A stretch of 64,000 bases of DNA from an uncultured Oscillospiraceae bacterium (lineage in GTDB: Bacteria > Bacillota > Clostridia > Oscillospirales > Acutalibacteraceae), in assembly GCA_900549775.1 (NCBI GenBank), contig URPR01000006.1, positions 1 to 64,000 on the forward strand. The letters are read 5' to 3'. The notes under the pieces are model-generated. The model saw nothing but the letters and a program-made list of their open reading frames with translations. It did not search any database and was not told the origin of the DNA. The number at the start of each line of letters is the position of its first letter. Position 1 is the stretch's first letter. A program made the position numbers and the translations under genes. Below are positions 31,751 to 39,311 of this stretch, piece after piece.

Positions 31751-33490
31751 ATGGCGTTTGACGGAGCCTTATTAAAGTGCGTAAAATCAGAACTTGAAGA
31801 AAACTTAATGGACTCAAAAGTAGATAAAATTCATCAACCGTCTAAAGACGAGTTAATTATCACATTTAGATCAAGATCCGGTAACTATAAATTGTTAATT
31901 TCAATAAAGGCAAACAGTTCAAGAATTCACTTAACTAACAAACCTATAGAAAACCCGAAAGTACCACCTATGATCTGCATGCTTTTAAGAAAAAAGTTAG
32001 CAGGGGCAAAGCTTGTAAACATAAGGCAAAAGGGACTAGAGCGAGTTTTGTTTTTTGACTTTGACACGGTAAATGATATATTTGAAAAGCAGCGTTTGAT
32101 ACTTATCGTTGAAATAATGGGTAAGTACAGTAACGTCATACTTGCTGACAAAAATTATAACATTATAGATGCATTGCGGAGAGTAAACGAAGACATGTCG
32201 TCTAAGCGGCAAGTCTTGCCGGGAGTTAAATATACCCTACCTCCGAGTCAAGGAAAACTTAATATATTAAATGAACAAATAGCAAATATAGCTCAAAAAA
32301 TTGCCGAAAGCAAGCTCGAAAGCACAAGCAATGTTGTCTCACACACCATACAGGGGTTATCTTCTGTAGTATGTGATGAAATTGAGTTTTTAAATAGCAT
32401 ATCTAAAAGTAAAAATCCTTTAGAGGAAACCTTGTCGACCTTAAAAAGACATATAAATAGCAAATTGCACGCAGGTTATATGGTCACGAGTCCTAGCGGC
32501 AAGATGATAGACTTTACTTTCATTCCTGTGAAGCATTTTGAAGAAAGTGGATACATTGTAAAAAAGTTCGATACGATATCTGAAATGCTCGATGCGTTTT
32601 ATTATGAAAAAGACTCTTACGATCGGGTAAAAAGCAAAAACCAATTTTTATTTAAGCACCTGCACAACTTAAGCACGAAGCTAAACAAAAAGTTAAAAAT
32701 ATTAAATAAAGAGCTTATGCAAAGTCATGATAAAGAAAAATTTAAAGTACAAGCGGACATTTTAAATGCAAACATATATAAGATAGAAAAAGGGCTTACG
32801 CAAATTGAACTTGAAAATTTTTATGACGAAGAACATAAAAAAGTACAAATCAACTTGGATCCTAGCCTTTCACCGATAGATAATGTGCAACAGTACTATA
32901 AAAAATATAAAAAAGCTAAAAATGCTGAAAAAATCTTAGCTGAGCAGATAGAAAAAACAGCTGATGAACTACAGTACATTAACACAGTTTTATTTGAGCT
33001 AGAAAATGTGCAAAACGAGCAAGAATTAAATGAAATACACTCAGAGTTGGTAAATGGAGGATATTTAAAAAATAAAGATAAAAATTCTAAAATAAAGAAT
33101 AAAAACACATGCAAATTTTTAAAATTCAAAACTGATGATGGATATGAAATTTTAGTTGGAAAAAACAATGTTCAAAATGATCAGTTGACGCTTAAGAAAG
33201 CTAAAAATTGCGATATCTGGTTTCATGTTAAGGACTGCCCAGGTTCACACACTGTTTTAATTTCAAACCAAGAGCAAGTGCCTGATTCATCGTTAGTTCA
33301 GGCAGCAGTTATAGCGGCGTTTTACAGTAAGGCTAAAAATTCTGCGCAAGTCCCTGTTGATTTTACAGCTATAAAAAACGTAAAAAAACCTAACGGCGCA
33401 AAGCCAGGCATGGTTATTTATGAAAATTATAAGACTTTATATGTCACTCCAACATGTGAAATGATAAATAAATTAAAACAGGAAAATTAG
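31751..33490 (+). CDS. rqcH: RqcH / NFACT-family ribosome quality control protein
   Basis: RqcH binds stalled 50S subunits with peptidyl-tRNA and adds alanine tails that mark the nascent chain for degradation. The 579-residue protein has an NFACT-N domain starting MAFDGALLKCVKSEL, helix-hairpin-helix and coiled-coil regions (about 285-440) and an NFACT-R domain (about 465-560) with DIWFHVKDCPGSHTVL. The ATG at 31751 is chosen by GGGAGG at 31738-31743. Older names include fibronectin-binding protein FbpA. It is preceded by the palindromic element. Confidence 0.95.
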   Translation: MAFDGALLKCVKSELEENLMDSKVDKIHQPSKDELIITFRSRSGNYKLLISIKANSSRIHLTNKPIENPKVPPMICMLLRKKLAGAKLVNIRQKGLERVLFFDFDTVNDIFEKQRLILIVEIMGKYSNVILADKNYNIIDALRRVNEDMSSKRQVLPGVKYTLPPSQGKLNILNEQIANIAQKIAESKLESTSNVVSHTIQGLSSVVCDEIEFLNSISKSKNPLEETLSTLKRHINSKLHAGYMVTSPSGKMIDFTFIPVKHFEESGYIVKKFDTISEMLDAFYYEKDSYDRVKSKNQFLFKHLHNLSTKLNKKLKILNKELMQSHDKEKFKVQADILNANIYKIEKGLTQIELENFYDEEHKKVQINLDPSLSPIDNVQQYYKKYKKAKNAEKILAEQIEKTADELQYINTVLFELENVQNEQELNEIHSELVNGGYLKNKDKNSKIKNKNTCKFLKFKTDDGYEILVGKNNVQNDQLTLKKAKNCDIWFHVKDCPGSHTVLISNQEQVPDSSLVQAAVIAAFYSKAKNSAQVPVDFTAIKNVKKPNGAKPGMVIYENYKTLYVTPTCEMINKLKQEN

Positions 33491-33523
33491 TCTTTAATGT
33501 TTTTAAAATATTTCAAAAAGCAG

Positions 33524-33552
33524 TTGACTTACATCTATATGTAGAATATAAT
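33524..33552 (+). promoter_or_regulatory. Promoter of nrdDG
   Basis: TTGACT (33524-33529) and TATAAT (33547-33552) with a 17-base spacer, near-consensus for sigma-A. The spacer contains NrdR box 1. Confidence 0.85.
33532..33547 (+). promoter_or_regulatory. NrdR box 1
   Basis: The core CTATATGTAG (33535-33544) matches the NrdR core CWATATATWG at 9 of 10 positions and lies between the -35 and -10 elements of the nrdD promoter, where bound NrdR would block RNA polymerase. Confidence 0.75.
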
Positions 33553-33573
33553 TTATAAAGTGCACATAACAAT

Positions 33574-33589
33574 ACACAATATATAGTAA
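33574..33589 (+). promoter_or_regulatory. NrdR box 2
   Basis: The core CAATATATAG (33577-33586) matches CWATATATWG at all 10 positions, preceded by ACA. It starts exactly 42 bases after box 1 (four helical turns), as expected for cooperative NrdR binding, and lies between the promoter and the AAGGAAG ribosome binding site of nrdD. Confidence 0.85.
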
Positions 33590-33601
33590 GGAAGAGAAAA
33601 T

Positions 33602-35938
33602 ATGATAAGCACAATAGTTAAAAGAGATGGAAGAAAAGTAAATTTTGACAGTAAGAAAATCTCCGATGCCATATTCAAGGCTGCTGTTGCCGCGGGAGGA
33701 AATGATCATGACCTTTCAGAATCATTGGCACAGCAAGTTGTTGGATATTTAGAGGCAGACCACGATAAGGATCATATCACAGTCGAGCATATTCAAGATG
33801 TAGTGGAGAAGATATTAATCGAAAATGGTCACGCGCAAACAGCTAAGGAATACATTTTGTACAGAGCTGACCGAACCAGAGCTAGAGAAATGAACACGAA
33901 GCTGATGAAAATCTATGAAGGGCTTACTTTTAAATCGGCAAAAGACAACGATGTGAAAAGAGAAAACGCCAACATAGACGGTGATACCGCCATGGGTACA
34001 ATGCTTAAATATGGTTCTGAAGGGGCAAAACGTTTTTATGAAATGTACATTTTGGATCCTAAAATAGCAAAAGCTCACGCTGAAGGCGACATTCATATCC
34101 ATGATTTGGACTTTTTGACATTGACAACCACGTGCTGTCAGATAGACCTAGATAAACTTTTTACGAATGGATTTTCCACAGGACATGGATTTTTAAGAGA
34201 ACCAAATGAAATTATGAGCTATGCTGCACTTGCTTGCATAGCTATACAGGCAAACCAGAACGACCAACATGGCGGGCAGAGCGTTCCGAATTTCGACTAC
34301 GCTTTAGCAAAGGGTGTAGCCAAAACCTACAAGAGAACCTACCGGCAGAATGTCGCTAAAGCTATTGAACTTTTGACTGAAAAAGAAAATAGCGATGCTT
34401 ATTCGAAATTTTTAATGAATAAAATAGAAGAACAAACTGGTTTATGTGTGAAATTAGAAGATAGCGAAAAGTATCATGAAATTGAAAAGGAGCTTTTGGT
34501 AGAAGAATTCGGTGAGTCTGTAGCTAGGAAGATACAAAAATTTGCTAAAGAACATGCTTATTCCGAGACAAATAGATCTACATATCAAGCTATGGAAGCT
34601 TTGATTCATAACTTAAATACCATGCACTCAAGAGCCGGTGCACAGGTACCATTTAGTTCTATAAACTACGGGCTGGACACTAGTCCAGAAGGCAGAATGG
34701 TCATAAAAAATGTCTTATTGGCCACTGAAAAGGGCCTCGGCAATAACGAAACTCCAATATTTCCTATACACATTTTCAAAGTAAAAGATGGCATAAACTA
34801 TAATACGACAGATCCTAACTATGATTTATTTAAATTGGCATGCAGAGTAAGCTCGAAGCGGCTGTTTCCTAACTTTTCCTTTATTGACGCTCCTTTTAAT
34901 TTGAAATATTATCAAAAAGGCAAACCCGAAACGGAAGTTGCTTACATGGGTTGCAGGACGAGAGTTGTTGCAAATCACTTCGACCCAAGCAGGGAAATCG
35001 TAAATGGACGAGGAAATTTAAGTTTTACATCTGTTAACTTACCAAGAATAGCTATAAAGAGTAACCACGATGTCGATGCTTTCTTTAAAGAGCTAGACGA
35101 AAAAATAGATTTAGTTATAGAGCAGTTGCTGGCTAGGTTTGAGCTGCAAGCCATAAAGAAAGTGCGAAATTATCCTTTTCTTATGGGGCAAGGTGTTTGG
35201 ATAGATTCTGAGAAATTAGGCTTAGACGATGAAGTCAGAGAAGTGCTAAAACATGGAACGTTAACGTTGGGCTTTATAGGTCTTGCAGAAGCTTTGAAAG
35301 CGCTGATCGGATCTCATCATGGAGAAAGCGATGAAGCTCAACAGTTGGGACTTAAGATTGTTAGCCATATGAGAGAGCGCATGGATGAAGCTACCAACAA
35401 ATATAACTTGAACTTTTCCCTCATAGCTACTCCTGCTGAGGGCTTATCCGGAAGATTTGTTAGAATTGATGCTAAAAAATTTGGCAAGATTCCGGGTGTC
35501 ACAGACAGAGACTATTATACAAATTCGTTCCATATCCCAGTTTATTACAACATTTCATCTTGGAATAAAATAAAAAAAGAGGCTCCGTATCATGCTCTAA
35601 CGAACGGAGGACATATATCTTATGTAGAGTTGGACGGAGACCCTGCTAATAATTTGGAAGCATTTGAGCAAATCGTAAGATGCATGAAAGAATCCGGCAT
35701 AGGTTATGGTTCTATCAACCACCCTGTAGACAGAGACCCCGTTTGCGGATACACCGGCATTATAAACGATGTTTGTCCTAAATGCGGAAGGACAGAAAAT
35801 GATGGCAATCAGCCATTTGAAAGAATCAGGAGGATTACAGGCTATTTGGTTGGCACAATAGACCGCTTTAATAACGCAAAAAGAGCAGAAGAGAAAGACA
35901 GAGTGAAACATAGTATCAGTGCTTCGGAGGGAAACTAG
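33602..35938 (+). CDS. nrdD: Anaerobic ribonucleoside-triphosphate reductase
   Basis: This class III reductase makes dNTPs without oxygen using a glycyl radical. The 778-residue protein has an N-terminal ATP-cone (about 1-90, VKRDGRKVNFD), the catalytic thiyl-type cysteine in YMGCRTRVV, four zinc-binding cysteines in the C-terminal region (CGYTG, CPKCGR) and the glycyl radical site in RITGYLVGT near residue 747. Two NrdR boxes control it. nrdG follows after 9 bases. Confidence 0.98.
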   Translation: MISTIVKRDGRKVNFDSKKISDAIFKAAVAAGGNDHDLSESLAQQVVGYLEADHDKDHITVEHIQDVVEKILIENGHAQTAKEYILYRADRTRAREMNTKLMKIYEGLTFKSAKDNDVKRENANIDGDTAMGTMLKYGSEGAKRFYEMYILDPKIAKAHAEGDIHIHDLDFLTLTTTCCQIDLDKLFTNGFSTGHGFLREPNEIMSYAALACIAIQANQNDQHGGQSVPNFDYALAKGVAKTYKRTYRQNVAKAIELLTEKENSDAYSKFLMNKIEEQTGLCVKLEDSEKYHEIEKELLVEEFGESVARKIQKFAKEHAYSETNRSTYQAMEALIHNLNTMHSRAGAQVPFSSINYGLDTSPEGRMVIKNVLLATEKGLGNNETPIFPIHIFKVKDGINYNTTDPNYDLFKLACRVSSKRLFPNFSFIDAPFNLKYYQKGKPETEVAYMGCRTRVVANHFDPSREIVNGRGNLSFTSVNLPRIAIKSNHDVDAFFKELDEKIDLVIEQLLARFELQAIKKVRNYPFLMGQGVWIDSEKLGLDDEVREVLKHGTLTLGFIGLAEALKALIGSHHGESDEAQQLGLKIVSHMRERMDEATNKYNLNFSLIATPAEGLSGRFVRIDAKKFGKIPGVTDRDYYTNSFHIPVYYNISSWNKIKKEAPYHALTNGGHISYVELDGDPANNLEAFEQIVRCMKESGIGYGSINHPVDRDPVCGYTGIINDVCPKCGRTENDGNQPFERIRRITGYLVGTIDRFNNAKRAEEKDRVKHSISASEGN

Positions 35939-35947
35939 AGGTAAAAA

Positions 35948-36454
35948 ATGAGCAAAATTAGACTATCAGGAATAATTGAAGAATCAATAGTTGATGGACC
36001 GGGAATTAGATTTGTTATATTCTCTCAGGGGTGCCCGCACCACTGCAAGGGCTGTCACAACCCGCAAACTTTCGACCCCTCCGGAGGATATGAATACGAT
36101 ACAAATAATCTAATAATGAAAATTAAAAAGAACCCCCTTTTAAAGGGGGTTACCTTTTCTGGTGGTGAACCTTTCCTTCAAGCAGAAGCTTTTACAGAGC
36201 TAGCAAGAGAAATTCACTCGCTGGGCTTAGACGTAATGTCATACACTGGCTATGTTTTTGAGGACTTAATAGCTTGCAAAGAAAATATATCCTGGCAAAA
36301 TCTCTTACATAATATAGACATTCTGGTTGATGGCCCATTTTTGCTCGAGAAAAAAAGCCTGTTATTGAAATTTAGGGGTTCAGAAAATCAAAGAATAATA
36401 AATGTAAATGAATCTTTGAGAAATAATAAAGCTGCATTATTTTATATAAAATAA
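35948..36454 (+). CDS. nrdG: Anaerobic ribonucleotide reductase activating protein
   Basis: This radical SAM activase installs the glycyl radical on NrdD. The 168-residue protein has the CxxxCxxC cluster motif at C29, C33 and C36 (GCPHHCKGC), the SAM-binding FSGGEPFLQ motif and the LVDGPF strand. It is operonic with nrdD, with an AGAGGT ribosome binding site. Confidence 0.97.
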   Translation: MSKIRLSGIIEESIVDGPGIRFVIFSQGCPHHCKGCHNPQTFDPSGGYEYDTNNLIMKIKKNPLLKGVTFSGGEPFLQAEAFTELAREIHSLGLDVMSYTGYVFEDLIACKENISWQNLLHNIDILVDGPFLLEKKSLLLKFRGSENQRIINVNESLRNNKAALFYIK

Positions 36455-36513
36455 ATAAATTTTAAAATATTAATTATTGTTTTTGTATTTTTAGTAGATT
36501 ACACAACATAATT

Positions 36514-36542
36514 TTGACAAAATTCTATTGATATGTTATAAT
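36514..36542 (+). promoter_or_regulatory. Consensus promoter of the second signal-peptide operon
   Basis: TTGACA (36514-36519) and TATAAT (36537-36542) are both perfect consensus with a 17-base spacer. The promoter lies inside the inverted repeat 36519-36556. Confidence 0.85.
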
Positions 36543-36556
36543 ATCAATAGAATTTT
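36519..36556. repeat. Perfect 16-bp inverted repeat overlapping the promoter
   Basis: AAAATTCTATTGATAT (36519-36534), loop GTTATA, then its perfect complement (36541-36556). The left arm fills the spacer of the promoter, and the loop and right arm cover the -10 and the start of transcription. It may be an operator, and it may also serve as a terminator for nrdDG. Confidence 0.85.
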
Positions 36557-36574
36557 ATTTATGGGGAAATTATC

Positions 36575-36982
36575 ATGAAAAAATACTTATCTTTCTTATT
36601 GATCCTTGCTACTTTACTCAGTACAACGTCCGCTGTCACTTGTTTTGGTACTCAAAGAAGTCAAAATGATGTAGAAATATTTACAGATTTTGCTGGCAAA
36701 GAAAATTCTAATGTTTTTACAAAATTCATTAAAAATTTGGCACATTTTGTGAATCGTCTTATGTTTTGTACTACGGTGGCTTCATTGACATATCTATATG
36801 GATACAGTAAGGGTTACAATGAAAATAATTTTCTTACTAAAAGCAAGCAATGTTTAGACAGGTTGATGCAAGGCACAGCTGCAAATGATAAAAATTGTGG
36901 TTTGCCATTAGAAATCATCATTTGGGACGGATTTAAATCGGAAGTTAATAATTTTTTAAGTTACTTTAAAGGAGCAAAATAA
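36575..36982 (+). CDS. Small signal-peptide protein with membrane segment (1 of 3)
   Basis: This is a 135-residue protein with the signal peptide MKKYLSFLLILATLLSTTSA (cleavage near CFG, 24), a polar linker (25-50), a hydrophobic helix (60-77) and three cysteines (C65, C93, C108) in and after the helix. No known domain is recognised. It is the first gene of a tandem of three, each with an MKK signal peptide; the next gene starts immediately after its stop. GGGGA precedes the ATG. Confidence 0.75.
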   Translation: MKKYLSFLLILATLLSTTSAVTCFGTQRSQNDVEIFTDFAGKENSNVFTKFIKNLAHFVNRLMFCTTVASLTYLYGYSKGYNENNFLTKSKQCLDRLMQGTAANDKNCGLPLEIIIWDGFKSEVNNFLSYFKGAK

Positions 36983-37357
36983 ATGAAAAAAATAATATCT
37001 GCAATACTATCTTTAATAATGTTCTGCTCAGCAACAGTTTATTGTAGCTTTGCTGAAGAGAATGACACAAATGTACAATTTAATTTCTCTAATGCGGCTA
37101 TTAAGCCCAGTGGGAATAAATTTAAACTCAATGAACCTTTCTTAAGTTACATAAAAAAAGTAGCACAGATCTGCTATGTATGTGGTATTTATTTTTTAGC
37201 AAAAAAACTTATAGTTATGGCTATCCATAACAGCGCTAACGCTGCTCAAGAAACATGTCTCCAAAATGTGAGAAATGCATGTGAACAGCGAAATGATGGA
37301 ACTTTTGCAGATTGTTATTATTTCATGTCAAAAACAGTATGCGGGGTGAATGCATAA
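36983..37357 (+). CDS. Small signal-peptide protein with membrane segment (2 of 3)
   Basis: This is a 124-residue protein: signal peptide MKKIISAILSLIMFCSATVY (cleavage after SFA, 24), a polar linker (25-55), a hydrophobic segment (60-81) with C64 and C67, and a cysteine-rich tail (C92, C100, C111, C120). It starts on the base after the previous stop and ends overlapping the next start (TAATG), a sign of strict translational coupling. AAAGGAGC upstream is its ribosome binding site. The function is unknown. Confidence 0.75.
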   Translation: MKKIISAILSLIMFCSATVYCSFAEENDTNVQFNFSNAAIKPSGNKFKLNEPFLSYIKKVAQICYVCGIYFLAKKLIVMAIHNSANAAQETCLQNVRNACEQRNDGTFADCYYFMSKTVCGVNA

Positions 37358-37935
37358 TGAAAAAAATAATATCAATACTTGCAACGATTTTAACTCTGCT
37401 TCCTATAGTCGTAAATACCTCTTATGCTTCAAACGAAAAAGATGAAAAGGTAACATCAATCATTGAAACAGCCGATAAAACAAAAAAAGATACAGTTGAG
37501 CAAAAATCAACTGATAAAGTAGAAGATAAAAAAATAAAAATTACACGCAAGATCTCTTATGGAGCTTTATCCTTGTTTTTTACATACATATCGTATTCTT
37601 ATATCCAAGCCTCCTCGTGTTTATCAACCTGCCAAAGCAACATTAATCAACTCAGTAAAAAACTTGCTGAAGGCTGGTATCAAAAAGCAAAAAAACGAAT
37701 CCCAAATTTACCTGATTTCCGCGAACAATTGTTCCAAATAGACACTTATAGATTCCTTGAACATGACCTAGGTTTGTGCAAAGGCTTTTTCCTTCATGAG
37801 CGTGTCCTTTCGAAAATACAAGATATTCCTTTGATTTTCAATTCAAAATTACATGAGTTTTATTTAAAACTTAACTCAATAAAAAACACTTTGCTGGGTA
37901 GAAATTCTCTTCAAGTTTATAAGTCGGAACAATAA
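37357..37935 (+). CDS. Small signal-peptide protein with membrane segment (3 of 3)
   Basis: This is a 192-residue protein: signal peptide MKKIISILATILTLLPIVVN (cleavage near SYA, 24), a charged Lys/Glu/Asp linker (27-64), a hydrophobic segment (about 66-84) followed by C88 and C92, and a helical tail of about 100 residues. The ATG at 37357 overlaps the previous stop by one base. Its 3' end overlaps the end of the convergent rarA by 19 bases. The function is unknown. Confidence 0.75.
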   Translation: MKKIISILATILTLLPIVVNTSYASNEKDEKVTSIIETADKTKKDTVEQKSTDKVEDKKIKITRKISYGALSLFFTYISYSYIQASSCLSTCQSNINQLSKKLAEGWYQKAKKRIPNLPDFREQLFQIDTYRFLEHDLGLCKGFFLHERVLSKIQDIPLIFNSKLHEFYLKLNSIKNTLLGRNSLQVYKSEQ

Positions 37936-39197
37936 CTGTTGTAGCTGCTATTGTAGATTTTAGATGCAGATTCAACTTTATTGTCACCAAAAATATAATA
38001 CAAACGATCTTTTAACTCATCAGGAAGATACTGCTGAAACACCCAATGGTTCTTGAAATCATGGGGATAGAGGTAAGTATCTTCCTTTTTTAATTGTTCT
38101 CCACTTGTATCGCAGTGTACGTTTTGCAAATGTCTGGGAACGGGGTAAACTTGCCCAGATTCTATGTCATTAAATGCTGCATTTACAGCTTTGTAAGCGG
38201 AATTAGACTTTGGCGAAGTTGCCACCAAAATCACAGCATCGGCTAGCGGTATTTTTGCTTCAGGTATACCTACTTGCATGGCTATATCTGTACATGCTTT
38301 TACTATTGGCATTATTTGAGGGTAAGCTAGTCCTACGTCCTCACAAGCACATACGAGAAGCCTTCGGCAAACTGAAACTAATTCTCCTGCTAAAAGTAAC
38401 CTTGATAAATAATAAACCGATGCGTTAGGGTCAGAGCCACGCATTGACTTTTGAAACGCCGAAAGTAGGTCGTAATGGTCATCTCCTACATTGTTGTAAG
38501 AGAAGGTGCTTGAATTGGATATTTGTTCCACTAGGTTTTTATCAATTACTTTTTTGTTGTCTTTTTTTACTGCAGACAAAAAGCAAACTTCAAAAAGATT
38601 TATAGCTTTTCGTACATCTCCACCGGACATTTTACTGAGCTTCTCCAGCACATCTTCAGGCACCTGTATATCTATCTTGCTTTCGTCTTCAAGAAATATT
38701 TTCGCCCGAGTTAGGGCTTTTTTTATTGCAGCTGAATTTATTTTCTTAAATTCAAATACACTACACCTACTAAGCAGTGCATTATATATGTAAAAAATAG
38801 GATTTTCAGTGGTGGAAGCTATCAAAGTTATTTTTCCGTTCTCTATAAATTCAAGCAAAGATTGTTGCTGCTTTTTATTAAAATATTGTATTTCGTCTAT
38901 GTACAAAAGTATGCCGTTTGGAGCCAACAGAGTGTCTATTTCCGACAATATTTCTTTTATATCAGAAATGGACACAGTTGTAGCGTTTATTTTATGAAGT
39001 TTCAAATCGGTTTGTTTTGAAATTATCCGCGCTAAAGTCGTTTTACCAGTACCTGGCGGTCCGTAAAATATCATATTGGGAACTTGCTTAGATTTTATTA
39101 AATTTGAAAGCAACTTGTTTTTCCCCAGTAGATGCTCTTGCCCTACCATTTCGTCTAATGCCTTTGGCCTGATTCTGTCGGCTAGTGGTACGTTCAT
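37917..39197 (-). CDS. rarA: Replication-associated recombination protein A
   Basis: RarA (MgsA) is an AAA+ clamp-loader-like ATPase acting at stalled forks. The 426-residue protein has Walker A YGPPGTGKTT (45-54), Walker B ILLYIDEIQYF, the sensor region LIASTTENP and the C-terminal tetramerisation domain with a PLADAVILVATSPKSN motif. AAGGAGACAAC precedes the ATG. It is divergent from addB and converges with an overlap on the gene at 37357. Confidence 0.96.
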   Translation of the reverse strand: MNVPLADRIRPKALDEMVGQEHLLGKNKLLSNLIKSKQVPNMIFYGPPGTGKTTLARIISKQTDLKLHKINATTVSISDIKEILSEIDTLLAPNGILLYIDEIQYFNKKQQQSLLEFIENGKITLIASTTENPIFYIYNALLSRCSVFEFKKINSAAIKKALTRAKIFLEDESKIDIQVPEDVLEKLSKMSGGDVRKAINLFEVCFLSAVKKDNKKVIDKNLVEQISNSSTFSYNNVGDDHYDLLSAFQKSMRGSDPNASVYYLSRLLLAGELVSVCRRLLVCACEDVGLAYPQIMPIVKACTDIAMQVGIPEAKIPLADAVILVATSPKSNSAYKAVNAAFNDIESGQVYPVPRHLQNVHCDTSGEQLKKEDTYLYPHDFKNHWVFQQYLPDELKDRLYYIFGDNKVESASKIYNSSYNSYCSDL

Positions 39198-39278
39198 GTT
39201 GTCTCCTTGTTTGAACTTTTTTATATTAAGTATATACCTATTTCTTTCATTTTGCGAGCTTTTTTGTTCCTGGCATGG

Positions 39279-39284
39279 TATAAT
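39279..39284 (+). promoter_or_regulatory. Extended -10 element upstream of addB
   Basis: TATAAT at 39279-39284 preceded by TGG (39276-39278) makes an extended -10. No good -35 is seen. addB starts 28 bases later. Confidence 0.5.
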
Positions 39285-39311
39285 GTCTTTAGCTTTAATG
39301 AAAAGGGTGAA

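Noticed and set aside
39207..39311. Longer N-terminus of AddB
   Set aside because: It would cover the promoter of addB and has no family resemblance; the Walker A segment lies directly after the chosen start.
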